A stretch of DNA of 64,000 nucleotides from Nocardioides luteus (lineage in GTDB: Bacteria > Actinomycetota > Actinomycetes > Propionibacteriales > Nocardioidaceae), in assembly GCF_000960475.2 (NCBI RefSeq), contig NZ_JZDQ02000030.1:20726-84725 (forward strand), written 5' to 3'. The position numbers and the translations under genes were made by a program. Below the pieces are notes generated by a model. It searched no databases. It was not told the DNA's origin and saw nothing but the letters and a program-made list of their open reading frames with translations. Shown one piece after another: positions 32,179-40,177 of the stretch; the first letter of the stretch is position 1, and each line of letters begins with the position of its first letter.

Positions 32179-32952
32179 CTACCGGGATCGGTTGGATGCG
32201 CGGGAAGGGGCCGGGCCGCGAGGATGCGGGGGCACCGGCCCGCCGTTCGGGCCCGGGCCCTTGACCTGCCGGGTGTCGTCGGCCGGCGGCGCCGGCCGCG
32301 GCACGACGCCGTCCTCGAGCAGCTGGCTCGCCATCAGGGCCGCCTGGGTGCGGTGGCTGACGCCGAGCTTGGCGAGCAGACCGGTGATGTGGTTCTTCAC
32401 GGTCTTCTCCGCCAGCACCAGGCGATCGGCGATCTGCCGGTTGGAGATGCCCTCGGCGAGCAGCACCAGGATCCGCCGCTGCTGCGGGGTCAGTTCGGCG
32501 ACCACCTCGTGCATCCGCCGGCGCTCCTCGACGTTGTGCACCACCTTGGCGGCCGCCTCGGGGTCGAAGAGGGTGTGGCCGCTGGCCACCAGGCGTACGC
32601 CCGAGACCAGGCTCGTCGCCTCGATCTGTTTGAGCACATAGCCGGCTGCTCCGGCCATGATCGCCTGGCTCATCACCTCGTCGTCGGCGTCGGTGGCCAG
32701 GATCATGCAGCGGATGTCGCTCTTGATCGCGAGCGCCTCGCGGCACAGCGCGACCCCGGAGGAGTCGGGCAGGTGAGCGTCCAGGATGAGTACGTCAGGG
32801 CGCAGCGTCGCGATCAGCGGCCGTGCCTCGGCGGCGGTGCGGGCCTCACCGACCACCTCGATGTCGGGCTCGGGCTGCAGCACCGTACGCACGCCGACAC
32901 GCACGACGTCGTGACCGTCGGCCAGCAGAACGCTGATCACCGCGTCACCCAC
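32179..32952 (-). CDS. NarL/DevR-type response regulator
   Basis: The 257-aa protein has a receiver domain with the phospho-acceptor Asp in LILDAHLPDSSG near residue 60, the Thr/Ser switch and Lys in GYVLKQ near 107, and a LuxR-type DNA-binding domain (AEGISNRQIADRLVLAEKTVKNHITGLLAKLGV). It resembles DevR/DosR in layout. The acidic pair usually written DDH is DGH here (LLADGHDVVR), so one Mg-coordinating Asp is missing. A 40-residue Pro-rich tail follows the HTH. No histidine kinase gene is adjacent. Confidence 0.88.
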   Translation of the reverse strand: MGDAVISVLLADGHDVVRVGVRTVLQPEPDIEVVGEARTAAEARPLIATLRPDVLILDAHLPDSSGVALCREALAIKSDIRCMILATDADDEVMSQAIMAGAAGYVLKQIEATSLVSGVRLVASGHTLFDPEAAAKVVHNVEERRRMHEVVAELTPQQRRILVLLAEGISNRQIADRLVLAEKTVKNHITGLLAKLGVSHRTQAALMASQLLEDGVVPRPAPPADDTRQVKGPGPNGGPVPPHPRGPAPSRASNRSR

Positions 32953-33088
32953 AGGCTCGTCTCACTCATCTCGTGGTTGGGGCTCGTGCCGAAAGAAACC
33001 GCTTAAGAGTATCCCTATTGATGCAACATTTGATCACTCAGAGACCCGTGCCGTCTCGGATTTCGTTGCTTCTGGAAAGGTAGCGGGT

Positions 33089-34264
33089 ATGACGACTTCT
33101 CGCGATCTCGACATCGTCCTGTTCGGTGCGACCGGGTTCACCGGCGGTCTGGTCGCCGAGTATCTCGCCGCGAACGCGCCCGACGGGCTGCGGTGGGCGC
33201 TCGCGGGTCGCTCCCTGTCGCGTCTCGAGGCGGTCCGTGACGGGCTCGACGCCGCCGAGGTCGAGCTCATCCAGGCCGACGTCCACGACGCCGCCTCGCT
33301 GGCCGCGCTGGCGGCTCGTGCTCGCGTCGTGATCACCACGGTCGGGCCCTACCTGGAGTTCGGCGAGCCGCTGGTCAAGGCGTGTGCGGAGGCCGGCACC
33401 GACTACGTCGACCTGACCGGCGAACCCGAGTTCGTCGACACCATGTTCGTGAAGTACGACGCCGTCGCCCGTGCCAACGGCGCCCGGATCGTGCACGCCT
33501 GCGGGTTCGACTCGATCCCGCACGACCTCGGCGCCTATTACACCGTGCGCGAGCTCGCCGCCGGCGGCGAGATCACCGGCCCGCTGACCATGAAGGGCGT
33601 CGTCCGCTCCAACGCGTCCTTCTCCGGCGGCACCTTCCACTCGGCGCTGGGGCAGATGTCGCGGCCTCGGGAGATGGCAGCCGCGTCGCGCGAGCGCCGG
33701 GCGCTCGAGGGGCGGCCGGAGGGACGTACGTCTCGACCGGCGAAGCCTTCCCTGGGCCGTGATCGCGAGCTCGGCTACTGGCTGCTGCCGCTGCCGACCA
33801 TCGACCCGTTCATCGTCGCCCGTTCCGGGCGGGACCTGGAGGCCTACGGCCCCGCGTTCACCTACTCGCACTTCGCCGGGACCAAGACCTTGCGCTACGC
33901 CGTCGGCGGCGCGCTCGGGGCCGGGGGCCTCGCCCTCGCGATGCAGGTGCCGCCGTTGCGGGCGAAGCTCGGTGAGCGGGTCAAGCAGGGCACCGGACCC
34001 TCCGAGCGCCGGCGCGAGAAGTCGTGGTTCACGGTCGACTTCGTCGCCGAGACCGGCGGCCGCACGATCCACACCAGGGTGTCCGGAGGCGACCCCGGCT
34101 ACACCGAGACCTCGAAGATGCTCGCCGAGTCGGCGCTGTGCCTCGCCTTCGACACCCTTCCCGAGACATCCGGGTCGGTGACCACCGCGGTGGCCATGGG
34201 CGATGCGCTGCTCGCCCGCCTCCAGGCCGCCGGGATCCGGTTCGAGGTCGTCGACGCGTCCTAG
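33089..34264 (+). CDS. Saccharopine dehydrogenase-like enoyl reductase
   Basis: The 391-aa protein starts with the Rossmann motif VLFGATGFTGGLVAEYLA and has AGRSLSRLEAV, TTVGPYLEFGEPLVKACAEAGTDYVDLTGE and HACGFDSIPHDLGAYY. These are typical of the trans-acting enoyl-reductase or saccharopine-dehydrogenase-like group common in Actinobacteria. Mycobacterial relatives act in lipid biosynthesis; the substrate here is unknown. GGAAAGG precedes the ATG. It is convergent with the lacI gene, with a 4-nt overlap. Confidence 0.88.
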   Translation: MTTSRDLDIVLFGATGFTGGLVAEYLAANAPDGLRWALAGRSLSRLEAVRDGLDAAEVELIQADVHDAASLAALAARARVVITTVGPYLEFGEPLVKACAEAGTDYVDLTGEPEFVDTMFVKYDAVARANGARIVHACGFDSIPHDLGAYYTVRELAAGGEITGPLTMKGVVRSNASFSGGTFHSALGQMSRPREMAAASRERRALEGRPEGRTSRPAKPSLGRDRELGYWLLPLPTIDPFIVARSGRDLEAYGPAFTYSHFAGTKTLRYAVGGALGAGGLALAMQVPPLRAKLGERVKQGTGPSERRREKSWFTVDFVAETGGRTIHTRVSGGDPGYTETSKMLAESALCLAFDTLPETSGSVTTAVAMGDALLARLQAAGIRFEVVDAS

Positions 34265-35316
34265 CGCGGGGCGCGGGCGCCCGGCGGGGGCGCGGTGGAC
34301 GCGCGCGGTATCAGCGAGGGCATCAGCGTCGTCGTGGTGCCAGGTGGCGCCTCGTCCGGCGAGGCGATCAGGCGAGCGAGCGCAGCGACGGCGCGCGCGG
34401 CGATCTGGTCGAAGGGCACGTGGACGGTCGTGAGGGGGACCGGCAGCCGAGCCGCCAGAGGGATGTCGTTGTAGCCCACGACGGAGAGCTGGTCCGGGAC
34501 GCTCAGCCCGGCTGCCCGCGCTGCCGCCAGGACACCGACGGCGGTGTTGTCGTTGACGGCGAACACGGCGGTGGGGCGAGGCGAGGTCGACAGGATGTGA
34601 CGGCCGACCTCCTCCCCGGACTCCATCCCGAAGGTCGAGGGGTGGATGAGACGGTCGATGTCGTCGATGCCCGCTTCCGTCATCGCCCGCGTGAACCCGG
34701 CGACTCGTCCGACGGCGCTCGATGCGTACGGCGGCCCGGCGACCAGCGCGATCTCGCGGTGGCCCAGATCCAGGAGGTGGCGGGTGGCGAGATAACCGCC
34801 GAGCTCGTCGTCGCCGACGACGGCCGATGTCACGCCGTCGTGCCGCAGGGCGAGGACCAGGGGGATGCCGCGCTCACGGAGGTCCGGGATCACCACGTCG
34901 TCCGGGCGGGCGGTGGTGAGTACGAGGCCGTCGACATGCTGGTCCAGCAGGCTCTCGACCGCCGACCGCTCCGAGCCCGGGTCGTCGGCCGTCGTGGCCA
35001 CGATGGCGAACATCTGCCGCTCGGCCGCGGCGGCCGCGATGCTCTCGAAGAGGATGGCCATGACCGTGTCGGACAGACGGGGGACGAGCACGCCGATGGT
35101 GCCGCTCTGCTGGCGGCGCAGGGCGGAGGCACGGGAGTCCTTGCGGTAACCCAGACGGGCCGCCACCTCGCGTACGCGTTCGGCGGTCTCGCTGCGGGAG
35201 GGCGGCAGCCGTTCGTCCAGCACCCGCGAGACGGTCGAGGTGCTGACGCCGGCCTCGCGGGCGACGTCCCGGATCGTCGCACGCGCGGACCGTGCCGGGC
35301 CTGCTGTCTCGGTCAT
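34261..35316 (-). CDS. LacI-family repressor
   Basis: The 351-aa protein has an N-terminal HTH (ATIRDVAREAGVSTSTVSRVLDE, residues 13-35), the hinge-type LRRQQSGTIGVLVP, and a periplasmic-binding-like effector domain ending in TTVHVPFDQIAARAV. The ATG at 35316 has GGAGGGGG upstream. It is transcribed in the same direction as the Nramp-like permease and aldolase genes. A LacI-type palindrome precedes the aldolase gene at 37955-37984, so it is the likely repressor of that operon. Confidence 0.92.
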   Translation of the reverse strand: MTETAGPARSARATIRDVAREAGVSTSTVSRVLDERLPPSRSETAERVREVAARLGYRKDSRASALRRQQSGTIGVLVPRLSDTVMAILFESIAAAAAERQMFAIVATTADDPGSERSAVESLLDQHVDGLVLTTARPDDVVIPDLRERGIPLVLALRHDGVTSAVVGDDELGGYLATRHLLDLGHREIALVAGPPYASSAVGRVAGFTRAMTEAGIDDIDRLIHPSTFGMESGEEVGRHILSTSPRPTAVFAVNDNTAVGVLAAARAAGLSVPDQLSVVGYNDIPLAARLPVPLTTVHVPFDQIAARAVAALARLIASPDEAPPGTTTTLMPSLIPRASTAPPPGARAPR

Positions 35317-35430
35317 GTGTGCCCCCTCCTCGCCGTCGGCGCGAGCATAACCGCATCGGCGGTGTGAGCCTGCGGAGCAGGACGGCCCGGCCGGCAGCAG
35401 ATGCCGGTCGGGCCGTACGTCCGCCATGGG

Positions 35431-36738
35431 TCACAAGGTGGCGAGCATGGTGGTGACGGTGTCGATGAGCTGGTAGCACATGGCGATGATGGTGACGAGC
35501 CCGACCGCGGCGAGCACGTTCTGCCACCAGTGGTTGCGCAGGGCGCCCATCAGGCGCCGGTTGTTCGCGAGGATCACCAGCAGGACGCCGAGCAGCGGGG
35601 CGATGAGGACGGTCATCGCCTGCGCGACGATGATCAGCTGCACCGGCGACGTGCCCGACGCGAGGATGGTGACGCTCGCGCCGAAGGTGAGCACGCCGAC
35701 GATCCCGATCCGGACTCTGCTGGAGGCGATCTGGTTTCCGAGGCCCAGGCCGTCGGCGAGAAGCGTGCCGCCCGCGGTGGCGTTCGCGATCATGGCGGAG
35801 AGGGCGGCGCCGAAGAAGCCGAGGGCGAAGATGGTCCGGCCGATCTCCCCGGCGACGGGCTCGAGGACCGCGGAGAACTGCTCGATCGTGGCTCCTGCCG
35901 GTCCGCCCTGGCCGGCGAGCGTCGCCGCGGCCGCGGCGATCACGAGTGCGGTCATCAGGCCGGGAGCGAGGATCCCGGGGATCGTGTCGGCGAACGTCGT
36001 GTCCCGGTAGTCCGCGGGCCGAAGGCCACGTTCACGGCTGGCGTACCCGGCGTAGAAGGCGGCGTTGAGGGAGAAGTTCGTGCCGACCAGGGCGACGATG
36101 AGGAGTCCGACACCGTGTGGCACGGTGGGAACGACGGCACCTTCGGCGACTCCCATCCAGTCCGGTTTCGTGACGATGGCCGTGACGATGAAGGCGGCCG
36201 CCATCAGCGCGACGATGGCGAGCACCAGCTTCTCGATCACCTTGTAGGCGCTGCGGGTGAAGAGGATCGCGACGACGAGGACGCTGCACGCGATGGTCCA
36301 GATCACCGGGTTGCCGCCGAGCACGAGCGAGAGGCCGAGGCCGGTGCCCACGGCGTTGCCGACGGAGAAGCACAGGGTGATGCCGAAGACCCCGAGTCCG
36401 GCTGCGACGCCGGTGGGCTTTCCGAGCGTCTCCTTGATGGTCGTCACGACGGAACCGCGTGAGGAGATGCCGATGCGGACGCTCATGTCCGCGAAGACGA
36501 GCATGAGCACCGTGGAGAGCACGATGACCCAGATCAGGTCGTAGGTGTAGAGACTCCCGGCCTGGACGGCGGAGACGAGATTGCCCGGGCCGAACTGCCA
36601 CGCGCCGACGATGAAGGCGGGGCCCATCAGCTTGAGCATCTGGAGGACGCCCCGCTTGCGGGGCGGGGAGGCCGGGTGGCGCGAGGCATCGACGGCCTCG
36701 GATGAAACGGCGGCTGGTACGGCAGTGGGGTGGGACAT
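35431..36738 (-). CDS. Nramp-related permease lacking the metal motif
   Basis: The 435-aa polytopic protein (about eleven helices) belongs to the Nramp superfamily by the pattern MLKLMGPAFIVGAWQFGPGN in helix 1 and its overall layout. In true Nramp metal carriers helix 1 reads DPGN and helix 6 supplies a Met in MPHN. Here helix 1 reads GPGN (Gly50 for Asp), and the helix 6 region reads VGTNFSLNAAFY with no Met. Metal transport is therefore doubtful. The gene lies between a LacI regulator and an aldolase of the DapA superfamily, which suggests an organic substrate. The ATG at 36738 follows a GAGGACC. Confidence 0.85.
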   Translation of the reverse strand: MSHPTAVPAAVSSEAVDASRHPASPPRKRGVLQMLKLMGPAFIVGAWQFGPGNLVSAVQAGSLYTYDLIWVIVLSTVLMLVFADMSVRIGISSRGSVVTTIKETLGKPTGVAAGLGVFGITLCFSVGNAVGTGLGLSLVLGGNPVIWTIACSVLVVAILFTRSAYKVIEKLVLAIVALMAAAFIVTAIVTKPDWMGVAEGAVVPTVPHGVGLLIVALVGTNFSLNAAFYAGYASRERGLRPADYRDTTFADTIPGILAPGLMTALVIAAAAATLAGQGGPAGATIEQFSAVLEPVAGEIGRTIFALGFFGAALSAMIANATAGGTLLADGLGLGNQIASSRVRIGIVGVLTFGASVTILASGTSPVQLIIVAQAMTVLIAPLLGVLLVILANNRRLMGALRNHWWQNVLAAVGLVTIIAMCYQLIDTVTTMLATL

Positions 36739-36949
36739 GGGAGGGTCCTCTCGTCTCGGCACGTCCCCGACGCCATCGGGTCCGTGCGGAAGAACGCTCA
36801 CGACGCACTGGCGTCGGGCGGGGGACGGCAGCCGACCGTGACAGTCGCCATGATGCCGTCGATGGTGCTCCGCGAGAAGCCTCTGCCGGAGATGACCGGA
36901 TGCGGAGCGCGGGGCGGCGAGGTGGATCGCCGTCGATGTGGTGGGGGGT

Positions 36950-36979
36950 GCCGGCCCGCGCGGATCGCGTCGGGCCGGC
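36950..36979. terminator. GC hairpin after the aldolase gene
   Basis: GCCGGCCCG (36950-36958) pairs with CGGGCCGGC (36971-36979). It lies 34 nt past the aldolase stop, in the 274-bp gap before the permease gene. No T-run follows, so it may only reduce readthrough or protect the upstream mRNA. The rest of the gap shows no gene. Confidence 0.5.
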
Positions 36980-37012
36980 CGGTGGTGCGGGAGCCCGTGC
37001 TCGAGCTCGGTC

Positions 37013-37927
37013 TCAGATGATCCCGGCCTGCTTGAGCGCGAGCGAGATCTCGCCCTGGGCCTCGGGCGCCAGCGGCAGCAGCGGCGGACGTACGGCGGCG
37101 TGCTCGAGCTTGCCGCGCTCGACGAGGGCGAGCTTGAGCGCGACGGTTCCTTCCATGTGGGATCCGCGGTGGTAGACGTTCTTGGTCACCGGCAGCAGGG
37201 CGTCGTGGATGCGGCGGGCCTCGGGATAGTCCTTGGCCTTGCCGGCTGCGATGAACTCGATCAGCAGCTCGGGGGCGATGCCGCCGTAGCCGACGAGCAG
37301 ACCGTCGACGTCGAAGATGGTGTGCAACAGGTACTCGTCGTGGCAGCTCAGGATCTGCAGGTCGGGGAGCTCCTGGCGGAGGACCGGGATCTCGGTGTCC
37401 CAGCGGCGCATGTTGCGTACCCCGTTCTTCGTGGCGAAGACGCCGGGCTGGGCCCCGATCTCGAGCTGCGTCGCCAGGTCGTAGCTCGCCTTGGTCGCGT
37501 CGGGGTACTGGAACAGGATCAGCGGGAGCCCGGACTCCTCGTGCACGATGCGGTAGCGCTCCTGAGGGGCGCCCTTCTGGAACCCGAAGCGGAGCCAGCC
37601 GTGCGAGGGATAGAGGAGGCCCGCACGAGCGCCGGCCTCCATGGCGCGCTTGGCCTCGAGCCCGGCGACCTTGTCGCCCTCGCCGGTGATGCCGGCGATC
37701 ACCGGGACGTCTCCGGCGTTCTCCACGGCGACCTCGATGACCCGCACCTGCTCCTCGGGGGTGAGGTAGGTGCCTTCTCCGGCGTGGCCCAGGTAGACGA
37801 GGCCGGTGATGCCGGGGATCGAGGCGTACCAACGGGTGAGCGCGGCGAGGGCGTCGTAGTCGACCTCGAGATCGCGGGTGAAGGGTGTGACGGGGGCGGG
37901 GGTGAGACCGCGAAGGTCGAGGTTCAT
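37013..37927 (-). CDS. DapA-superfamily aldolase/dehydratase
   Basis: The 304-aa (beta/alpha)8 protein has the Schiff-base Lys in GVFATKNGVRN near residue 163 and the catalytic Tyr in LFQYPD near 135. The canonical GGTTGE loop is changed to GHAGEGTYL near residue 47. This argues against dihydrodipicolinate synthase itself and for a catabolic lyase of the N-acetylneuraminate, sugar-acid or hydroxyproline group. It heads a LacI-controlled unit with the Nramp-like permease. The ATG at 37927 has an upstream GGAGT. Confidence 0.87.
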   Translation of the reverse strand: MNLDLRGLTPAPVTPFTRDLEVDYDALAALTRWYASIPGITGLVYLGHAGEGTYLTPEEQVRVIEVAVENAGDVPVIAGITGEGDKVAGLEAKRAMEAGARAGLLYPSHGWLRFGFQKGAPQERYRIVHEESGLPLILFQYPDATKASYDLATQLEIGAQPGVFATKNGVRNMRRWDTEIPVLRQELPDLQILSCHDEYLLHTIFDVDGLLVGYGGIAPELLIEFIAAGKAKDYPEARRIHDALLPVTKNVYHRGSHMEGTVALKLALVERGKLEHAAVRPPLLPLAPEAQGEISLALKQAGII

Positions 37928-37954
37928 GAGCGGGACTCCTCGTGTCTGGATGTG

Positions 37955-37984
37955 GATGGGAACGTTAGCGGGAACGTTCCCATC
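37955..37984. promoter_or_regulatory. Nested LacI operator upstream of the aldolase
   Basis: Arms GATGGGAACGTT (37955-37966) and AACGTTCCCATC (37973-37984) are perfect complements. Inside lies a second perfect palindrome, GGGAACGTTCCC (37970-37981). Three GGGAACGTT or complementary half-sites thus overlap. On the minus strand a -35-like TTGACT lies at 38015-38010, placing the operator near the transcription start. Confidence 0.75.
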
Positions 37985-38095
37985 CAGGATGTGTGACGGA
38001 CCTCATATGAGTCAAGGGGGCGAGGAGAACTTTGCTTTGGTGAGGACGCCGTCGCGGCAGCGGTCGGTCTCCGAGGGAGCTCTAGGATCAGCGCC

Positions 38096-39301
38096 ATGAC
38101 TTCGCCTCGTGACCGTCGCGTCTCCGCCCGAATCGGCGCCATCGCCGAGTCCGCCACCCTCAAGGTCGACGCCAAGGCCAAGGCGCTCAAGGCGGAGGGG
38201 CGGCCGGTCATCGGCTTCGGTGCCGGCGAACCCGACTTCCCGACCCCGGACTACGTCGTCGAGGCGGCCGTCGAGGCCGCGCGCGACCCGAAGAACCACC
38301 GCTACACGCCTGCGGGCGGGCTGCCGGAGCTCAAGCAGGCGATCGTCGACAAGACCCTGCGCGACTCGGGGCTGGAGATCACGCCGGCGCAGGTGCTGGT
38401 GACCAACGGCGGCAAGCAGGCCATCTACGCGGCCTTCGCCACGATGCTCGACCCGGGCGACGAGGTGATCGTGCCGGCGCCCTACTGGACCACCTATCCC
38501 GAGTCGATCCAGCTCGCCGGCGGTGTCGCCGTCGAGGTGGTGGCCGACGAGACCCAGGACTACAAGGTCACGGTCGAGCAGCTCGAGGCGGCCCGCACCG
38601 AGCGCACCAAGGTGCTCCTCTTCGTCTCCCCGTCGAACCCGACCGGTGCGGTCTACACCGCCGACGAGATCCGGGCCATCGGCGAGTGGGTCGAGGAGCA
38701 CCAGCTGTGGGTGCTGACCGACGAGATCTACGAGCACCTGCTCTACGACGGCGTCTCGACCGGCTCCCTGCCCGTCCTCTGTCCTGCGCTCCAGGACCAC
38801 TGCGTCATCGTGAACGGGGTCGCCAAGACGTACGCGATGACCGGCTGGCGGGTCGGCTGGCTGGTCGGTCCCACCGATCTGGTCAAGGCCGCCACCAACC
38901 TGCAGAGCCATGCGACCTCCAACGTCTCCAACGTCGCCCAGCGCGCGGCGATCGCGGCGCTGACCGGCGACCTGACCGCCGTCGAGGAGATGAAGGCCGC
39001 CTTCGACCGGCGCCGGCAGACGATCGTCGCGATGCTCAACGAGATCGAGGGTGTCTACTGCCCGACCCCCGAAGGCGCGTTCTATGCCTACCCGTCGGTC
39101 AAGGGTCTGCTCGGCAAGGAGTACGACGGCACGGTCATCGACACCTCGGCCGACCTGGCGGGCTACATCCTCGACAATGCCGAGGTCGCGGTCGTCCCGG
39201 GCGAAGCCTTCGGGACCCCGGGCTACCTGCGGCTCTCCTACGCTCTGGGTGACGACGACCTCGTCGAGGGTGTCGCTCGGCTGCAGAAGCTGTTCTCCTA
39301 G
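38096..39301 (+). CDS. aspC: Aspartate aminotransferase (class I)
   Basis: The 401-aa PLP enzyme shows IGFGAGEPDFPTP near residue 40, YTPAGGLPELKQA, SPSNPTGAVYT (the PLP-phosphate Asn), DEIYEHLLYDG, and the Schiff-base Lys in VNGVAKTYAMTGWRVGW near residue 246. It is the thermophile/actinobacterial type I-gamma aspartate transaminase, making aspartate from oxaloacetate and glutamate. TAGGAT at 38083-38088 lies 7 nt upstream of the ATG, a leaderless layout. It is divergent from the aldolase gene. Confidence 0.92.
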   Translation: MTSPRDRRVSARIGAIAESATLKVDAKAKALKAEGRPVIGFGAGEPDFPTPDYVVEAAVEAARDPKNHRYTPAGGLPELKQAIVDKTLRDSGLEITPAQVLVTNGGKQAIYAAFATMLDPGDEVIVPAPYWTTYPESIQLAGGVAVEVVADETQDYKVTVEQLEAARTERTKVLLFVSPSNPTGAVYTADEIRAIGEWVEEHQLWVLTDEIYEHLLYDGVSTGSLPVLCPALQDHCVIVNGVAKTYAMTGWRVGWLVGPTDLVKAATNLQSHATSNVSNVAQRAAIAALTGDLTAVEEMKAAFDRRRQTIVAMLNEIEGVYCPTPEGAFYAYPSVKGLLGKEYDGTVIDTSADLAGYILDNAEVAVVPGEAFGTPGYLRLSYALGDDDLVEGVARLQKLFS

Positions 39302-39318
39302 ACAGCCGCTCGCCTCCC

Positions 39319-39900
39319 ATGAACCACATCGACTGGTCGGCGGGCCGCTGGACGCATGAGCCCGCAGCCACCCGCGTCTCGCCCGAGGGTGTCCTGTACA
39401 CGACGGCGGTCGAGGGCAGCGACGCCTGGCTGCACACCTCCTACAGCTTCGTGCACGACACCGAGCACGCGCTCCTTGCTCCGTTCGCGCCGGGCTCGGC
39501 GATGGAGGTCGAGTTCGGCACCCCGTTCTCCCAGCAGTTCGACCAGGCCGGGATCTTCGTCCGTGCCTCGGACGAGCGCTGGGTCAAGGCCGGGATCGAG
39601 TTCGCCGACGGCGTACCCCAGATCGGGGCCGTCGTGACGGACGGCCGATCGGACTGGTCGGCCTCGTCCGCTCCCGCGTGGGGCGGCGCTCGGGTGACCT
39701 TCCGGGTCAGCTGGGCGGGTGACGCGCTCACGATCAGGGCACGCAGGGAGGACGCGAGCTGGCAGCTCGTACGCCTGCTCCCCTTCGACGTCGGTGACGA
39801 GGTGAGCGCGGGGCCGTTCCTGTGCGCTCCGACGCGCGCGGGACTCGAGGTTCCGTTCTACGACTGGCGGGCGGGGGCGCCGGACGACTCGCTGCACTGA
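39319..39900 (+). CDS. DUF1349 family protein
   Basis: The 193-aa protein is a single DUF1349 beta-sandwich related to concanavalin-like lectins. Typical features are the aromatic-rich opening (HIDWSAGRWTHEP), FDQAGIFVRASDERWVKAGIEF, and the closing AGPFLCAPTRAGLEVPFYDW. Members may bind carbohydrate; activity is unproven. It follows aspC after 17 nt and is probably co-transcribed. Confidence 0.87.
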   Translation: MNHIDWSAGRWTHEPAATRVSPEGVLYTTAVEGSDAWLHTSYSFVHDTEHALLAPFAPGSAMEVEFGTPFSQQFDQAGIFVRASDERWVKAGIEFADGVPQIGAVVTDGRSDWSASSAPAWGGARVTFRVSWAGDALTIRARREDASWQLVRLLPFDVGDEVSAGPFLCAPTRAGLEVPFYDWRAGAPDDSLH

Positions 39901-39952
39901 GGGCCTGCCGACGGCGTGGCGCGACCCGTCCGGGCCGGCGCAGGGTGGTTCT

Positions 39953-40028
39953 TGGTGCCCCAGGCAAGAGTCGAACTTGCGACCTTTCGCTTAGGAGGCG
40001 GCTGCTCTATCCACTGAGCTACTGGGGC
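39953..40028 (-). tRNA. tRNA-Arg (anticodon CCT)
   Basis: On the minus strand the acceptor arm GCCCCAG/CTGGGGC, D-arm GCTC-GAGC, T-arm GCAAG/CTTGC with loop TTCGACT, discriminator A and an encoded CCA are all present. The anticodon loop CTCCTAA gives CCU, reading AGG. The anticodon stem is unusual: GCCGC opposite GCGAA leaves only three Watson-Crick pairs, with C28-A42 and G27-A43 mismatches. Confidence 0.9.
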
Positions 40029-40114
40029 GTTCGCGGATATCTTGCCATGGTGACGGGTGATACTACGGTTTGGGGTTCGATGCGGTCAGGGGCCAAACTT
40101 GGGGCCCTCGCGTA

Positions 40115-40138
40115 GGTTGAGTCACCGTCGACTCAACC
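40115..40138. promoter_or_regulatory. Palindrome upstream of the LCP gene
   Basis: GGTTGAGTC (40115-40123) and GACTCAACC (40130-40138) are perfect complements with a 6-nt spacer, 40 nt before the LCP start. It could be an operator or a 5'-UTR hairpin. No regulator is adjacent. Confidence 0.45.
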
Positions 40139-40177
40139 CGAATCCCCCCGAAGACAAGCGACGAGTGACGGTGACAT

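Noticed and set aside
35431..36738. Manganese transporter MntH
   Set aside because: The DPGN Asp and the helix-6 Met needed for metal binding are missing.
36739..37012. Possible extra gene between the permease and the aldolase
   Set aside because: Short frames exist on both strands, but none has a ribosome-binding site, plausible composition or a motif. Only a hairpin was kept.
37013..37927. Dihydrodipicolinate synthase (dapA)
   Set aside because: The GGTTGE loop is altered and the gene lies in a LacI-regulated unit with a permease, not with lysine genes.
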